Shown: piece after piece, positions 8,311-16,634 of the stretch | Position numbering within the stretch: position 1 is the stretch's first letter | How the letters are laid out: the number at the start of each line of letters is the position of its first letter | From: JAKFWF01 sp963750535 | GTDB lineage: Bacteria > Pseudomonadota > Alphaproteobacteria > Rhizobiales > Hyphomicrobiaceae | Direction: 5' to 3' | Assembly: GCA_963750535.1 (NCBI GenBank) | Contig: CAVVRF010000045.1 | Span: 1-64,000, forward strand | Length of the DNA stretch: 64,000 bases | The notes under the pieces: generated by a model | What the model was told of the DNA's origin: nothing | The model's database searches: none | What the model saw: only the letters and a program-made list of their open reading frames with translations | Program-made: the position numbers and the translations under genes

Positions 8311-9131
8311 GCCTGAAGGACATACTCGGCAAGATCGGCCTTGCGTTCTCGGTCTTCGTCATCGTCTCGCCGGCGATACTGTTCTTCGTCTGGATGATCT
8401 CGCTGTCGCTCAAGTACGAGATCGACAACGCGTCATATCCGCCGATCCTGATCCCCGAGCGCATTGCCTGGGAGAACTACGCGCAGGTCTTGGCGTCGAA
8501 CCGCTTCTTGACGTATTTCATGAACACGCTGATCGTCACCGGCTCGGCGACGCTTCTGGCGCTGCTCGTCGGCGTGCCGGCAGGCTATGGCATCGCGCGC
8601 ATGCAGGCGCACAAATCGGCGATCGTCATCCTGATCGCGCGGATCACGCCGGGCCTGTCCTATCTCATTCCGCTATTCCTCTTGTTCCAGTGGCTGGGCC
8701 TGCTCGGCACGCTGGTGCCGCAGATCGTGATCCACCTCGTCGTCACGGTGCCGATCGTCATCTGGATCATGATCGGCTATTTCGAAACGACACCGCTCGA
8801 GCTCGAGGAAGCGGCTCGCATCGATGGCGCGACGCGTTGGCAGGTGTTCCGCCACGTCGCGATGCCGATCGCCAAGCCCGGCATCGCCGTGGCGTTCATC
8901 CTGGCGGTGATCTTCTCGTGGAACAATTTCGTGTTCGGCATCGTGCTGGCGGGACGCGAGACGCGCACGCTCCCCGTCGCGGTCTACAACATGATCTCGT
9001 TCGATCAGTTGAGCTGGGGCCCCTTGGCTGCCGCCGCGCTGATCGTGACCTTCCCGGTGCTGCTGCTGACCGTGTTCGCCCAGCGCCAGATCGTCGCCGG
9101 GCTGACCGCTGGTGCTGTTAAGGGAGGTTGA
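8307..9131 (+). CDS. ABC transporter permease, MalG/UgpE type
   Basis: A 274-residue second permease of the sugar importer. It has six hydrophobic helices and a clear EAA loop, LELEEAARIDGATRWQVFRHV, near residues 160-180, which docks on the ATPase. Its ATG at 8307 overlaps the stop of the preceding permease gene. It ends 90 bases before an unrelated small membrane protein gene on the same strand, so the ABC unit probably stops here or reads through into the AAA+ module. No ABC ATPase follows, although many operons of this kind have one at this position. Confidence 0.88.
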   Translation: MSLKDILGKIGLAFSVFVIVSPAILFFVWMISLSLKYEIDNASYPPILIPERIAWENYAQVLASNRFLTYFMNTLIVTGSATLLALLVGVPAGYGIARMQAHKSAIVILIARITPGLSYLIPLFLLFQWLGLLGTLVPQIVIHLVVTVPIVIWIMIGYFETTPLELEEAARIDGATRWQVFRHVAMPIAKPGIAVAFILAVIFSWNNFVFGIVLAGRETRTLPVAVYNMISFDQLSWGPLAAAALIVTFPVLLLTVFAQRQIVAGLTAGAVKGG

Positions 9132-9221
9132 AGCACTTCGAGCTTGCCGTCTGGACGCCCCGGGAGAAATGCTGTTCAATGACCAAGCATTCCTCCAGGT
9201 TGGTTTTGTTTTCGCGCGAAC

Positions 9222-9773
9222 ATGACGGACACCGCTTCATCAGCAGACCAACCGCAGGGATCCGGCGGCACGCCGGCGAAGGAACGAGCGGATTGGCCGC
9301 AGATTCTCGTCATCGTGCTGGCCAGCCTGCTGTTCGGCCTTGGCTTGGCTTCGATCGCCGGCAGGCAGGCTGTGTCGGGCCCGGCTGGCCTCGCAGCGGT
9401 GGCGCAAACCGAGATCGACGCCGCGATCCTTTCGATGGACGCATCGGCGGGCGCCAAAGCCGGAGAGGATGCCCGGCAATGCAAGGCTCCGCTCGCCTTT
9501 GTCACCATTAAATCCGAGCCAGGGGCTGCCGCGGAGACGGTGCGGATCCGCTCCGGTGGCTACCTCTCGCCGCCGCTGGTCCTGTCAGGCGAGCCCCGCC
9601 GCATCGCCGTTCCGTTCCCCGCCCCCTATCCGGCCGGCAAGGGCGAGCTTGTCGTCGAAGGGATCACGAGCAAGGTGACGCTGTGGCTGACGCCGGCCGT
9701 AACGCTGTCTTCACAAGCCGGCGTTAACCGCATTCCGGTCGTGTGGTCGACCGCCAATCCTTGCCCGCGCTGA
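9222..9773 (+). CDS. Small single-pass membrane protein of the AAA+/TPR module, unknown function
   Basis: A 183-residue protein that I do not recognise. It has a short, low-complexity N-terminus rich in Ser, Gly and Gln, one hydrophobic helix at about residues 27-46 (ILVIVLASLLFGLGLASIAG), and then a soluble region of about 135 residues with a strand-rich, Pro/Gly-rich end. Topology is therefore probably N-in with a periplasmic C-terminal domain. Two cysteines (QCKAP near 88, NPCPR at the end) could pair in the periplasm. It lies 16 bases before the AAA+ ATPase gene and is likely in the same transcript, so I treat it as a component of that module. Function is unknown. Confidence 0.6.
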   Translation: MTDTASSADQPQGSGGTPAKERADWPQILVIVLASLLFGLGLASIAGRQAVSGPAGLAAVAQTEIDAAILSMDASAGAKAGEDARQCKAPLAFVTIKSEPGAAAETVRIRSGGYLSPPLVLSGEPRRIAVPFPAPYPAGKGELVVEGITSKVTLWLTPAVTLSSQAGVNRIPVVWSTANPCPR

Positions 9774-9789
9774 GGAGCATTCGCATCCT

Positions 9790-10926
9790 ATGAATTTCAT
9801 GTCCAAGCGACCGATGCTGTCCTTTCTCATCGTATCCATTGCCGCGGCGGTCATCAGCGCCTGGATCTTGAATCCGTCGGGTGGACCGGGCCAATGGCTG
9901 CAGGGCGCCTCCGGCTCGGCACTGGCGATCAAGGCGGCCTCCTCGCTCGCTCTCCTCATGCTCGGTGCGGCGCTGACCTACTCGGCGATGCGGCTGGCGC
10001 TCGCCCCGGAGCGGTTCGGGCTGGAGCTTGCCGGTCCCGGCTACACGCCGGGGCGCCGCCTGAAGATCGAGGAGGTCGCACGCAAGCCGAGCGGGCCGAG
10101 ACTGCGAACGGCCGACGAGGCCCTCGACGAGCTCGACAAGATGATCGGGCTCGCCCCGGTCAAGGCCGAGATCAACAAGCTGCTCGCCAGCCTCGAAGTG
10201 GAGAAGATGCGGCGTGACCAGGGCCTCAAGGTCGAGACCACAAGCCGCCATATGGTGTTCACCGGCCCGCCCGGGGTCGGCAAGACGGTGATCGCGCGCG
10301 CCGTCGGCGACATCTACCGGTCACTGAACGTTCTGAAGAAGGGTCAGCTCGTCGAGGTCGACCGGGTCGATCTAGTTGCTGGATATATCGGGCAAACAGC
10401 GACCAAGACGCTCGATGTGTGCAAGTCGGCGCTCGACGGCGTCCTGTTCATCGACGAGGTCTATTCGCTGGCCAAGGAGGGCGGCTCGGGCAGCGATTTC
10501 GGCCGCGAGGCAATCGACACGCTGATGAAGTTCATGGAGGACAATCGCGACCGCATCGTCGTGATCGTCGCCGGCTACCCGGACCGCATGCAACAGTTCA
10601 TGCAAACCAATCCCGGCCTCGGCAGCCGCTTCACCCGCACCATCGACTTTCCGTCGTACGAGCCTTCCGAGCTGGTGCAGATCCTGAAAATGATGGCGGA
10701 TAGGTCGGGCTATGTGCTGCCGGCCGAAGCCGAGAGCAGGCTGACACCTTGGATCGAGGATCGCCGCGCCTCGGCGGACTGGGGCAATGCGCGCGAAATC
10801 CGCACCCTGCTCGAGCACGCGCGTGAGGCGCAGGCGCTGCGCATCAGCAAGGAGCCGAACGCAGACCTCACGCGGCTCGAGATTGCCGACCTCGATGCCG
10901 CCATGGCGATGAAGCGTAACTCTTGA
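9790..10926 (+). CDS. Membrane-anchored CbbX/SpoVK-type AAA+ ATPase
   Basis: A 378-residue AAA+ ATPase. Two hydrophobic helices lie at about residues 10-27 and 48-67, before the ATPase domain that starts near 107. Motifs: Walker A GPPGVGKT (159-166), pore loop GYIGQTA (198-204), Walker B VLFIDEVYSL (218-227), sensor strand VIVAGYPDRM (258-267), and the arginine-finger segment LGSRF ending at 281. The spacing and FIDEVYSL/GLGSRF wording place it with CbbX, SpoVK and the C-terminal half of EccA. CbbX itself is a soluble RuBisCO activase; the membrane anchor and the lack of any Calvin-cycle gene here argue against that role. Its stop overlaps the TPR gene start. I infer a remodeller of membrane or periplasm-facing complexes. 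Confidence 0.85.
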   Translation: MNFMSKRPMLSFLIVSIAAAVISAWILNPSGGPGQWLQGASGSALAIKAASSLALLMLGAALTYSAMRLALAPERFGLELAGPGYTPGRRLKIEEVARKPSGPRLRTADEALDELDKMIGLAPVKAEINKLLASLEVEKMRRDQGLKVETTSRHMVFTGPPGVGKTVIARAVGDIYRSLNVLKKGQLVEVDRVDLVAGYIGQTATKTLDVCKSALDGVLFIDEVYSLAKEGGSGSDFGREAIDTLMKFMEDNRDRIVVIVAGYPDRMQQFMQTNPGLGSRFTRTIDFPSYEPSELVQILKMMADRSGYVLPAEAESRLTPWIEDRRASADWGNAREIRTLLEHAREAQALRISKEPNADLTRLEIADLDAAMAMKRNS

Positions 10927-12515
10927 GCGTGGCGGGACCGGCGCAGATGAAGGCGTTCCTTTCGAAGCTGGCGAGCGTGCACCAGGCGCACTGGCGCTAT
11001 GACAGCTGGTATCGCCGGGCCTGGTTCGTATGGCCGCAGGCGGGCGCGCTCCTCGCGATACTGTTGATATTCGATCCGAGCCAGCCGGCCTCGGCTCCGG
11101 CCGCACCGTGGGCGAAGCCGACCGGACAATCGTCCGAGCAGCCCAAGCAGCCGCCATCGCCACCGCAGCAACCGCAACAGCAACAGCAACAATCGCAGCA
11201 GCCGCAGCCGCCCGCCAACAACGAGGCGCCCGCGGCCACCGCCGTGAGCAAGGCCGACCAGGACGCCTGTGGCTCCAACGACGCCAACACGGCCCTCGTC
11301 GCCTGCAATCGCATCATCGAGACGGTGGCCCAGAACGATCCCTACCTGGCCGACGCCTATTATTTACGCGCCCGCGCGCGGGACATTAAGGGCCAGGCGG
11401 ACCTCGCCATCGAGGACTTCACCAAATCGATCGCCAGCCGGCCCGGCGCCTACGGAAGCCTGAACTATCGCGGCGCGCTCTATCGCAACAAGAAGCAATA
11501 CGATCTCGCCATCGCCGACTTCATCGCATCGAGCAAGCTCAATCCGAGCTGGTCCTATCCGCACGCCAATCTCGCGGAAGTCTACCGCTTGAAGGGCGAC
11601 TACGACCTTGCCGCCGCCAAGCTCGCCGACGCCCTCAAGCTCGACGCCAAGAACGAGTGGACGCTCAACGTCAAGACACGGCTTCACGACAGTCGCAGGG
11701 AATGGCGCGAGGCGGTTGCCACGGCCAGCGAGTGGATAGGCGTCGCGCCAACCGACTCCGAAGCCTACTACCGCCGCGGCGTGGCCGAATCCCAGATGAA
11801 GGACCATCGGGCCGCCATCGCCGACCTCGACGAGGCAACGCGCCGCGGCTACCGGAACGAGGTCCTATTCCTGAACCGTGGCTTCTCCCACGAGCAGCTC
11901 GGGAATATCGACCAGGCGCTGGTCGACTTCACCGAAGCCATCAAGATCGAGCCCAAATCCGCCTATGCCCATACGCGACGGGCGCAGCTCTATTTCAACA
12001 AGGGCCTCCTCAACGACGCGATGTCGAACGCCGACGCTGCAATCGCGATAAACGGCAAGGACGCGGATTCCCGTGTCCTGCGAGCGAAGATCTTGATGGC
12101 GGGCAAGTCTTACGAGGCGGCGGTTCGCGACCTCGATCAGGTGCTTCAACTGCAGCCTCGCAACGGCTACTTGCGCTACTTGCGCGGTGAGGCCTACCTG
12201 TTTGGAGAGATGGCAATCATCGAGCCATGCCGGAAGTTCGGGCATCCGACGGCCAACCGAGCCGAATGGTCGATCGGTGTGAGCAAGTCGTTCAGATGCG
12301 TCAACGGCCCGGATCTGGCTGGCGCGATCCGCGACTTCGACGAGGCCCTGCGGCTCAATCCGGAGCTGGCTGGCGCCTACGCCAATCGCGGCACTGCCTA
12401 TATCTCGCTCGGCAACCGCCAGCAGGCCGAAAAGGACTGGCGGATGGCGCTCAAGCTCGATCCGAGCAACAAGAACCTGATCGCGATGATGCAGCAGGCC
12501 GGCATCCGACCCTAG
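10923..12515 (+). CDS. Membrane-anchored TPR-repeat protein
   Basis: A 530-residue protein whose TTG start overlaps the stop of the AAA+ gene (TTGA, 10923-10926); an in-frame ATG at 10947 is an alternative, eight codons in. A hydrophobic helix at about residues 33-50 is followed by a Pro/Gln-rich linker (about 60-100) and then roughly ten tetratricopeptide repeats to the end; recurring elements include AYYLRARARDIKG, YAHTRRAQLYFNKG and AYANRGTAYISLGN. A non-repeat insert with three cysteines (about 434-462) breaks the array before the last two repeats. TPR arrays bind partner proteins. The coupling with a CbbX-like ATPase resembles EccA of type VII secretion, where TPRs and a CbbX-like domain are fused, but no other type VII gene is present. 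Function unknown. Confidence 0.82.
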   Translation: MSVAGPAQMKAFLSKLASVHQAHWRYDSWYRRAWFVWPQAGALLAILLIFDPSQPASAPAAPWAKPTGQSSEQPKQPPSPPQQPQQQQQQSQQPQPPANNEAPAATAVSKADQDACGSNDANTALVACNRIIETVAQNDPYLADAYYLRARARDIKGQADLAIEDFTKSIASRPGAYGSLNYRGALYRNKKQYDLAIADFIASSKLNPSWSYPHANLAEVYRLKGDYDLAAAKLADALKLDAKNEWTLNVKTRLHDSRREWREAVATASEWIGVAPTDSEAYYRRGVAESQMKDHRAAIADLDEATRRGYRNEVLFLNRGFSHEQLGNIDQALVDFTEAIKIEPKSAYAHTRRAQLYFNKGLLNDAMSNADAAIAINGKDADSRVLRAKILMAGKSYEAAVRDLDQVLQLQPRNGYLRYLRGEAYLFGEMAIIEPCRKFGHPTANRAEWSIGVSKSFRCVNGPDLAGAIRDFDEALRLNPELAGAYANRGTAYISLGNRQQAEKDWRMALKLDPSNKNLIAMMQQAGIRP

Positions 12516-12573
12516 GGTGGCGATAAGTTCGTACTTGCGGCATACTCCAGTGCGGACTTCGAAATCATAAGCC

Positions 12574-12668
12574 ACACTAGAAGCTTGGATTTGCTAGTGT
12601 CCTTATCGATCGCGAAGTTCGTCCGATAGCCATGCGAATGAAGCGAACTTCGCGATCGGCGACACTAG
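12574..12668. repeat. Nested palindrome with repeated CTAGTGT arms
   Basis: Between the TPR gene and the next binding-protein gene. The outer arms CTAGTGTC (12594-12601) and GACACTAG (12661-12668) flank a perfect 14-bp inner inverted repeat, GATCGCGAAGTTCG (12608-12621) and its complement (12644-12657). A third arm copy, ACACTAG, lies at 12574-12580 and can also pair with 12594-12600, so two alternative hairpins are possible. There is no T-run, so a simple terminator is unlikely. It looks like a small palindromic mobile repeat or an attenuator-like structure. Confidence 0.6.
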
Positions 12669-12778
12669 CGCGCCGTCAATTTCGCATGGCGCCTGCCATC
12701 TCGTCGCGTTTGACCGAAACCGCCGTGCGTGCGACGAGAATTCCCGTCTTTGATCTCGAAACCCTTGAGGAGACGGTG

Positions 12779-13816
12779 ATGATGATGCGCGGCGGTCTGG
12801 CTCTGGCCGGGTTGAGCCTGCTGCTCGGGGCGCAGTCCGCCTCGGCCCAGCAGAAGACATTCACCATCGGCGCATACGGCGGCTCGTTCGAGCAGGTCAT
12901 GCGCAAGGACGTCATTCCGGCGTTCGAGGCCAAGCATGGCGTCAAGGTCGAATTCGTCGCCGGCAACTCGACCGACACCCTCGCCAAGCTGCAGGCCCAG
13001 AAGGGCAACCAGGTGATCGACGCCATCATCGTCGACGACGGCCCGATGTACCAGGCGGTCGAGCTCGGCTTCTGCGCCACTCTCGAGCCCGGCGACGTCT
13101 ACAAGGACGTCTATTCGATCATGAAGTTCAAATCGAACCAGGCGGTCGGCATCGGCGTGGTCGGTACCGGCTTGATGTATAATAAGAAAGTGTTCGACGA
13201 GAAAAAGTGGCCGGCGCCGACGTCGTGGAACGATCTCGCGGACAAGAAATACGGCAAGACGGTCGTCGTGCCGGCCATGAACAACACCTACGGCCTGCAT
13301 GCGGTGATAATGGCGGCGCGCGTGCGCGGCGGGTCGGAAACCAGCATCGATGCCGGTTTCAAGGCCTTCAAGGACGAGATTGGCCCCAATGTGCTGGCCT
13401 ACGAGTCCTCGCCCGGCAAGATGACCGAGCTGTTCCAGAGCGGCCAGGCACTGCTCGCGGTGTGGGGCTCGGGCCGCGCCAAGTCGCTGGCGGACACCGG
13501 TTTTCCGTCGGCGTTCGTCTATCCCAAGGAGGGCGGCGTCGCGCTCGGCATCGCCGCCTGCCCGGTCGCCGGGAGCAAGAATGCCAAGGAGGCGCAGGCT
13601 TTTATCCAGCATCTGCTGTCGCCCGAGATCCAGCTTGCTCTTGCCGTTGGCGCCGGTGCCGGCCCGACCAACAGCGCAGTCAAACTCACCCCCGACCAGC
13701 AGAAGGGCCTGCCGTACGGCGACGAGGTCAAAGGCTTGAAGGCGATCGACTGGGACGTGGTGAACAAGCAGCGCGCCGAGTGGAACAAGCGTTGGACCCG
13801 CGAGATCGAACGCTGA
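12779..13816 (+). CDS. ABC transporter substrate-binding protein, PotD/spermidine-putrescine type (orphan)
   Basis: A 345-residue periplasmic binding protein. A Sec-type signal peptide spans about residues 1-24 (LALAGLSLLLGAQSASAQ), and the mature protein starts with KTFTIGAYGGSFEQVM, typical of polyamine/iron/thiamine-type family binders. Motifs such as VIDAIIVDDGPMYQA and GIGVVGTGLMYNKKVFDE support this. GAGGAG lies shortly upstream of the first of three tandem ATG codons at 12779; I use the first. No permease or ATPase gene is adjacent, so it is an orphan. It ends 10 bases before cmk and may share its transcript, although the functions look unrelated. The ligand is not predictable. Confidence 0.85.
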   Translation: MMMRGGLALAGLSLLLGAQSASAQQKTFTIGAYGGSFEQVMRKDVIPAFEAKHGVKVEFVAGNSTDTLAKLQAQKGNQVIDAIIVDDGPMYQAVELGFCATLEPGDVYKDVYSIMKFKSNQAVGIGVVGTGLMYNKKVFDEKKWPAPTSWNDLADKKYGKTVVVPAMNNTYGLHAVIMAARVRGGSETSIDAGFKAFKDEIGPNVLAYESSPGKMTELFQSGQALLAVWGSGRAKSLADTGFPSAFVYPKEGGVALGIAACPVAGSKNAKEAQAFIQHLLSPEIQLALAVGAGAGPTNSAVKLTPDQQKGLPYGDEVKGLKAIDWDVVNKQRAEWNKRWTREIER

Positions 13817-13826
13817 GGGGCGCGCG

Positions 13827-14453
13827 ATGATCATCGCCATCGACGGCCCAGCCGCCTCGGGCAAAGGCACGCTTGCCAAGCGGGTCGCCGATTATTTCGG
13901 CTATCCCTGCCTCGATACCGGCCTGCTGTACCGGGCGGTGGCGAGGGACGTCGCGGCCGCCGGCGGCGATCTCGAGGACGAGGACGCCGCCGCCGCTGCG
14001 GCGAGCAACCTCGTCGTCGCGAGCCTCGACGATCCGGCGCTCCGCCTGCCCGGCGTCGGCGACAAGGCCTCGATCGTTGCCAAATTTCCCCGTGTCCGGT
14101 CGGCGCTGCTGGCATTTCAGCGCGAGTTCGCCAAGCGTCCGCCGGGCGCTGTGCTGGACGGCCGCGACATCGGCACGGTTGTGTGTCCGGACGCCGACGT
14201 CAAGCTGTTCGTGACCGCCGATATTCGCGTCCGGGCCAGTCGCCGCCACCAGGAGCTGACCAGTCGGGGCGAGGCGGTTACCTACGAGCGGGTGCTCGGG
14301 GTTATCCGCGGCCGCGACGAGCGCGACGCCGGCCGCGCCGATGCGCCGATGAAAAAGGCAGCAGATGCCCTGTTGCTCGACACGAGCAACTTGGATATAG
14401 ACAGCGCATTCGACGCCGCCATCGGACTGATCAAGAGGACGATTGGCCAATAG
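13827..14453 (+). CDS. cmk: Cytidylate kinase
   Basis: A 208-residue cytosolic (d)CMP kinase that transfers phosphate from ATP to CMP or dCMP in pyrimidine salvage and nucleotide synthesis. The P-loop GPAASGKGT is at residues 7-15. The CMP-binding region includes YPCLDTGLLYRAVA, and the LID/base region contains LDGRDIGTVVCPDADVK and ASRRHQEL with RGRDERD, all diagnostic of Cmk. Length is close to the usual 210-230 residues. It is followed by rpsA, an order conserved in many proteobacteria. Confidence 0.95.
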   Translation: MIIAIDGPAASGKGTLAKRVADYFGYPCLDTGLLYRAVARDVAAAGGDLEDEDAAAAAASNLVVASLDDPALRLPGVGDKASIVAKFPRVRSALLAFQREFAKRPPGAVLDGRDIGTVVCPDADVKLFVTADIRVRASRRHQELTSRGEAVTYERVLGVIRGRDERDAGRADAPMKKAADALLLDTSNLDIDSAFDAAIGLIKRTIGQ

Positions 14454-14681
14454 GGTTCGCGCTTCACGCTTGGCCGTCAATGGCCAGGCGGAAGAACAGG
14501 CGGGCCCAATCACGTTGGTGGGCAACACCCTCCGCAGGCGGCACTCGATCGAAATCCATGAACCCGCGCGCTGGCTTCGACCAGCCGGCCACGTTTGTTC
14601 GTGTCCGGCAGCATCGCCGTCGCGCAATAACCACACACCGCAGGCTCGCGCCTGCCGTCGCCCACTCGAATAGGAGATAGA
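14454..14681 (+). other. cmk-rpsA intergenic region (rpsA leader)
   Basis: A 228-base untranslated stretch upstream of rpsA, long for this compact region. It ends in AGGAGATAGA directly before the rpsA ATG. It probably holds the rpsA promoter and leader. I see no clear hairpin or known riboswitch in it. Confidence 0.4.
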
Positions 14682-16397
14682 ATGGCAACTGCTCAAACCG
14701 CGAAAGAACTCAACCCGTCGCGCGATGATTTCGCCGCCATGCTGACCGAGACGCTCGGCGCCGACGACGCCTTCGAAGGCAGCGTCGTGCGCGGCAAGAT
14801 CGTCGGCATCGAAAAGGACATGGCGATCATCGACGTCGGCCTGAAGATGGAAGGCCGGGTGGCGCTGAAGGAGTTCGGCACCGCCGGCCAGCCCGCCGGC
14901 CTCAAGGTCGGTGACGAGGTCGAGGTCTACCTCGAGCGCATCGAGAACGCGCTCGGCGAGGCCGTCTTGAGCCGCGACAAGGCCAAGCGCGAAGAGAGCT
15001 GGACGCGCCTTGAAAAGCAATTCTCCGCCGGCGAGAAGGTGACCGGCGTCATCTTCAACAAGGTCAAGGGTGGCTTCACCGTCGACCTCGACGGCGCCGT
15101 GGCCTTCCTGCCGGGCAGCCAGGTCGACGTCCGCCCGGTTCGCGACATCGGACCGCTGATGCATCAGCAGCAGCCGTTCCAGATCCTGAAGATGGATCGC
15201 CGCCGCGGCAACATCGTGGTCTCCCGCCGCTCCGTGCTCGAGGAGAGCCGCGCGGAGCAGCGCACCGAGATCGTCGCCCGCCTCGCCGAGGGCCAGGTCA
15301 TTGACGGCCTCGTCAAGAACATCACCGACTACGGCGCGTTCATCGATCTCGGCGGCATCGACGGCCTGCTGCACGTCACCGACATGGCATGGCGCCGCGT
15401 CAACCACCCGTCCGAGATCGTCAATGTCGGCGATACCGTGAAGGTGCAGATCATCCGCATCAATCCGGATACGCAGCGCATCTCGCTCGGCATGAAGCAG
15501 CTGCAGTCCGATCCGTGGCTCGGCATCGAGGCCAAGTATCCGGTCGGCGGACGCTTCAAGGGCACCGTGACCAACATCGCCGACTATGGTGCGTTCGTCG
15601 AGCTCGAGCCCGGCGTCGAGGGCCTGATCCACGTCTCCGAGATGAGCTGGACCAAGAAGAACATCCATCCCGGCAAGATCGTCTCGACCAGCCAGCAGGT
15701 CGACGTGCAGATCCTCGAGGTCGACCCCAACAAGCGGCGCATTTCGCTTGGCCTCAAGCAGACCCAGGACAATCCGTGGGATGCGTTCCTCACTGCCCAT
15801 CCGAAGGGGTCGACGGTCGAGGGTCCGATCCGCAACATCACCGAGTTCGGCCTGTTCATCGGTCTCGACGGCGGCGTGGACGGCATGGTCCACCTCTCCG
15901 ACCTCGACTGGAACAAGCCCGGCGACGAGATGATCAAGGAGTACAAGAAGGGCGACAATGTCAAAGCCGTCGTGCTCGACGTCGATAGCTCGAAGGAGCG
16001 CATCTCGCTCGGCATCAAGCAGCTGGCGGGCGACCCCGCCGACATCCTCGCCAAGTACAAGAAGGGCGACGCGGTGACCTGCTCGGTCGTGCAGGTGCAG
16101 GACAACGGCATCGAGGTCAAGATCGCCGACAGCGACATCACCTCGTTCATTCGCCGCTCCGACCTGTCGCGCGACCGCTCCGAGCAGCGGCCGGAGCGCT
16201 TCAATGTCGGCGACAAGGTCGACGCCTCGGTGCTCAGCGTCGATCGTGCGGCGCGCCGCATCTCGGTGTCGATCAAGCAGCTCGAGATGGCCGAGGAGAA
16301 GCAGGCCGTCGCACAGTACGGCTCGTCGGACTCGGGCGCCTCGCTCGGCGACATCTTCAAGGCGGCGATCAAGAAGCGCGAAGGCAGCGACGGCTGA
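14682..16397 (+). CDS. rpsA: 30S ribosomal protein S1
   Basis: A 571-residue protein with six S1 (OB-fold) domains, the size usual in alphaproteobacteria. Approximate domain starts are residues 32, 118, 203, 288, 375 and 462; domains 3-5 carry the clearest S1 signatures (ITDYGAFIDLGG, IADYGAFVELEPG, ITEFGLFIGLDGG, each followed by a G-L/M-x-H-V/L-S/T segment). The first two domains bind the ribosome and the rest bind mRNA during initiation. AGGAGA lies six bases before the ATG. A palindromic repeat and a rho-independent terminator follow the stop. Confidence 0.97.
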   Translation: MATAQTAKELNPSRDDFAAMLTETLGADDAFEGSVVRGKIVGIEKDMAIIDVGLKMEGRVALKEFGTAGQPAGLKVGDEVEVYLERIENALGEAVLSRDKAKREESWTRLEKQFSAGEKVTGVIFNKVKGGFTVDLDGAVAFLPGSQVDVRPVRDIGPLMHQQQPFQILKMDRRRGNIVVSRRSVLEESRAEQRTEIVARLAEGQVIDGLVKNITDYGAFIDLGGIDGLLHVTDMAWRRVNHPSEIVNVGDTVKVQIIRINPDTQRISLGMKQLQSDPWLGIEAKYPVGGRFKGTVTNIADYGAFVELEPGVEGLIHVSEMSWTKKNIHPGKIVSTSQQVDVQILEVDPNKRRISLGLKQTQDNPWDAFLTAHPKGSTVEGPIRNITEFGLFIGLDGGVDGMVHLSDLDWNKPGDEMIKEYKKGDNVKAVVLDVDSSKERISLGIKQLAGDPADILAKYKKGDAVTCSVVQVQDNGIEVKIADSDITSFIRRSDLSRDRSEQRPERFNVGDKVDASVLSVDRAARRISVSIKQLEMAEEKQAVAQYGSSDSGASLGDIFKAAIKKREGSDG

Positions 16398-16408
16398 GAT
16401 CTCACGCA

Positions 16409-16435
16409 GGTGTCAGACCCTGAGGGTCTGACACC
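16409..16435. repeat. Perfect 12-bp inverted repeat after rpsA
   Basis: GGTGTCAGACCC (16409-16420) pairs perfectly with GGGTCTGACACC (16424-16435) across a three-base loop. It starts 12 bases after the rpsA stop and has no T-run of its own. It resembles the REP-like palindromic units scattered between genes in proteobacteria. Confidence 0.75.
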
Positions 16436-16447
16436 AATCGCAAATGC

Positions 16448-16486
16448 AAACGGCGCGGCTCGAAAGGGTCGCGCCGTTTTCGTGTT
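16448..16486 (+). terminator. Rho-independent terminator of rpsA
   Basis: A 10-bp perfect stem, AAACGGCGCG (16448-16457) with CGCGCCGTTT (16470-16479), a 12-base loop, and a T-rich tail TTCGTGTT. It lies 51 bases after the rpsA stop and 148 bases before the sppA-like start, so it should separate the two. Confidence 0.8.
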
Positions 16487-16634
16487 GGGCGATGCCATTC
16501 GAGCCCTGCCCACTTCTGGAGTGGCGGAGTATCCCGGCCCCGCCCGCAAATCGCGCATTGAACCAACCTACTGATCCGCCTAAGTTCGCCCTCAACCTGG
16601 CGGCGCCGCCGCCGTCGTCATATCGGGTCATTCC

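Noticed and set aside
9790..10926. RuBisCO activase CbbX, or the missing ATPase of the ABC importer just upstream
   Set aside because: It is an AAA+ protein, not an ABC ATPase (no LSGGQ signature), and no Calvin-cycle gene is present; membrane helices also argue against soluble CbbX.
13728..15893. A reverse open frame of about 720 codons antisense to cmk and rpsA
   Set aside because: Same reason: codon bias of the real genes leaves the opposite strand open. No ribosome-binding site or motif.
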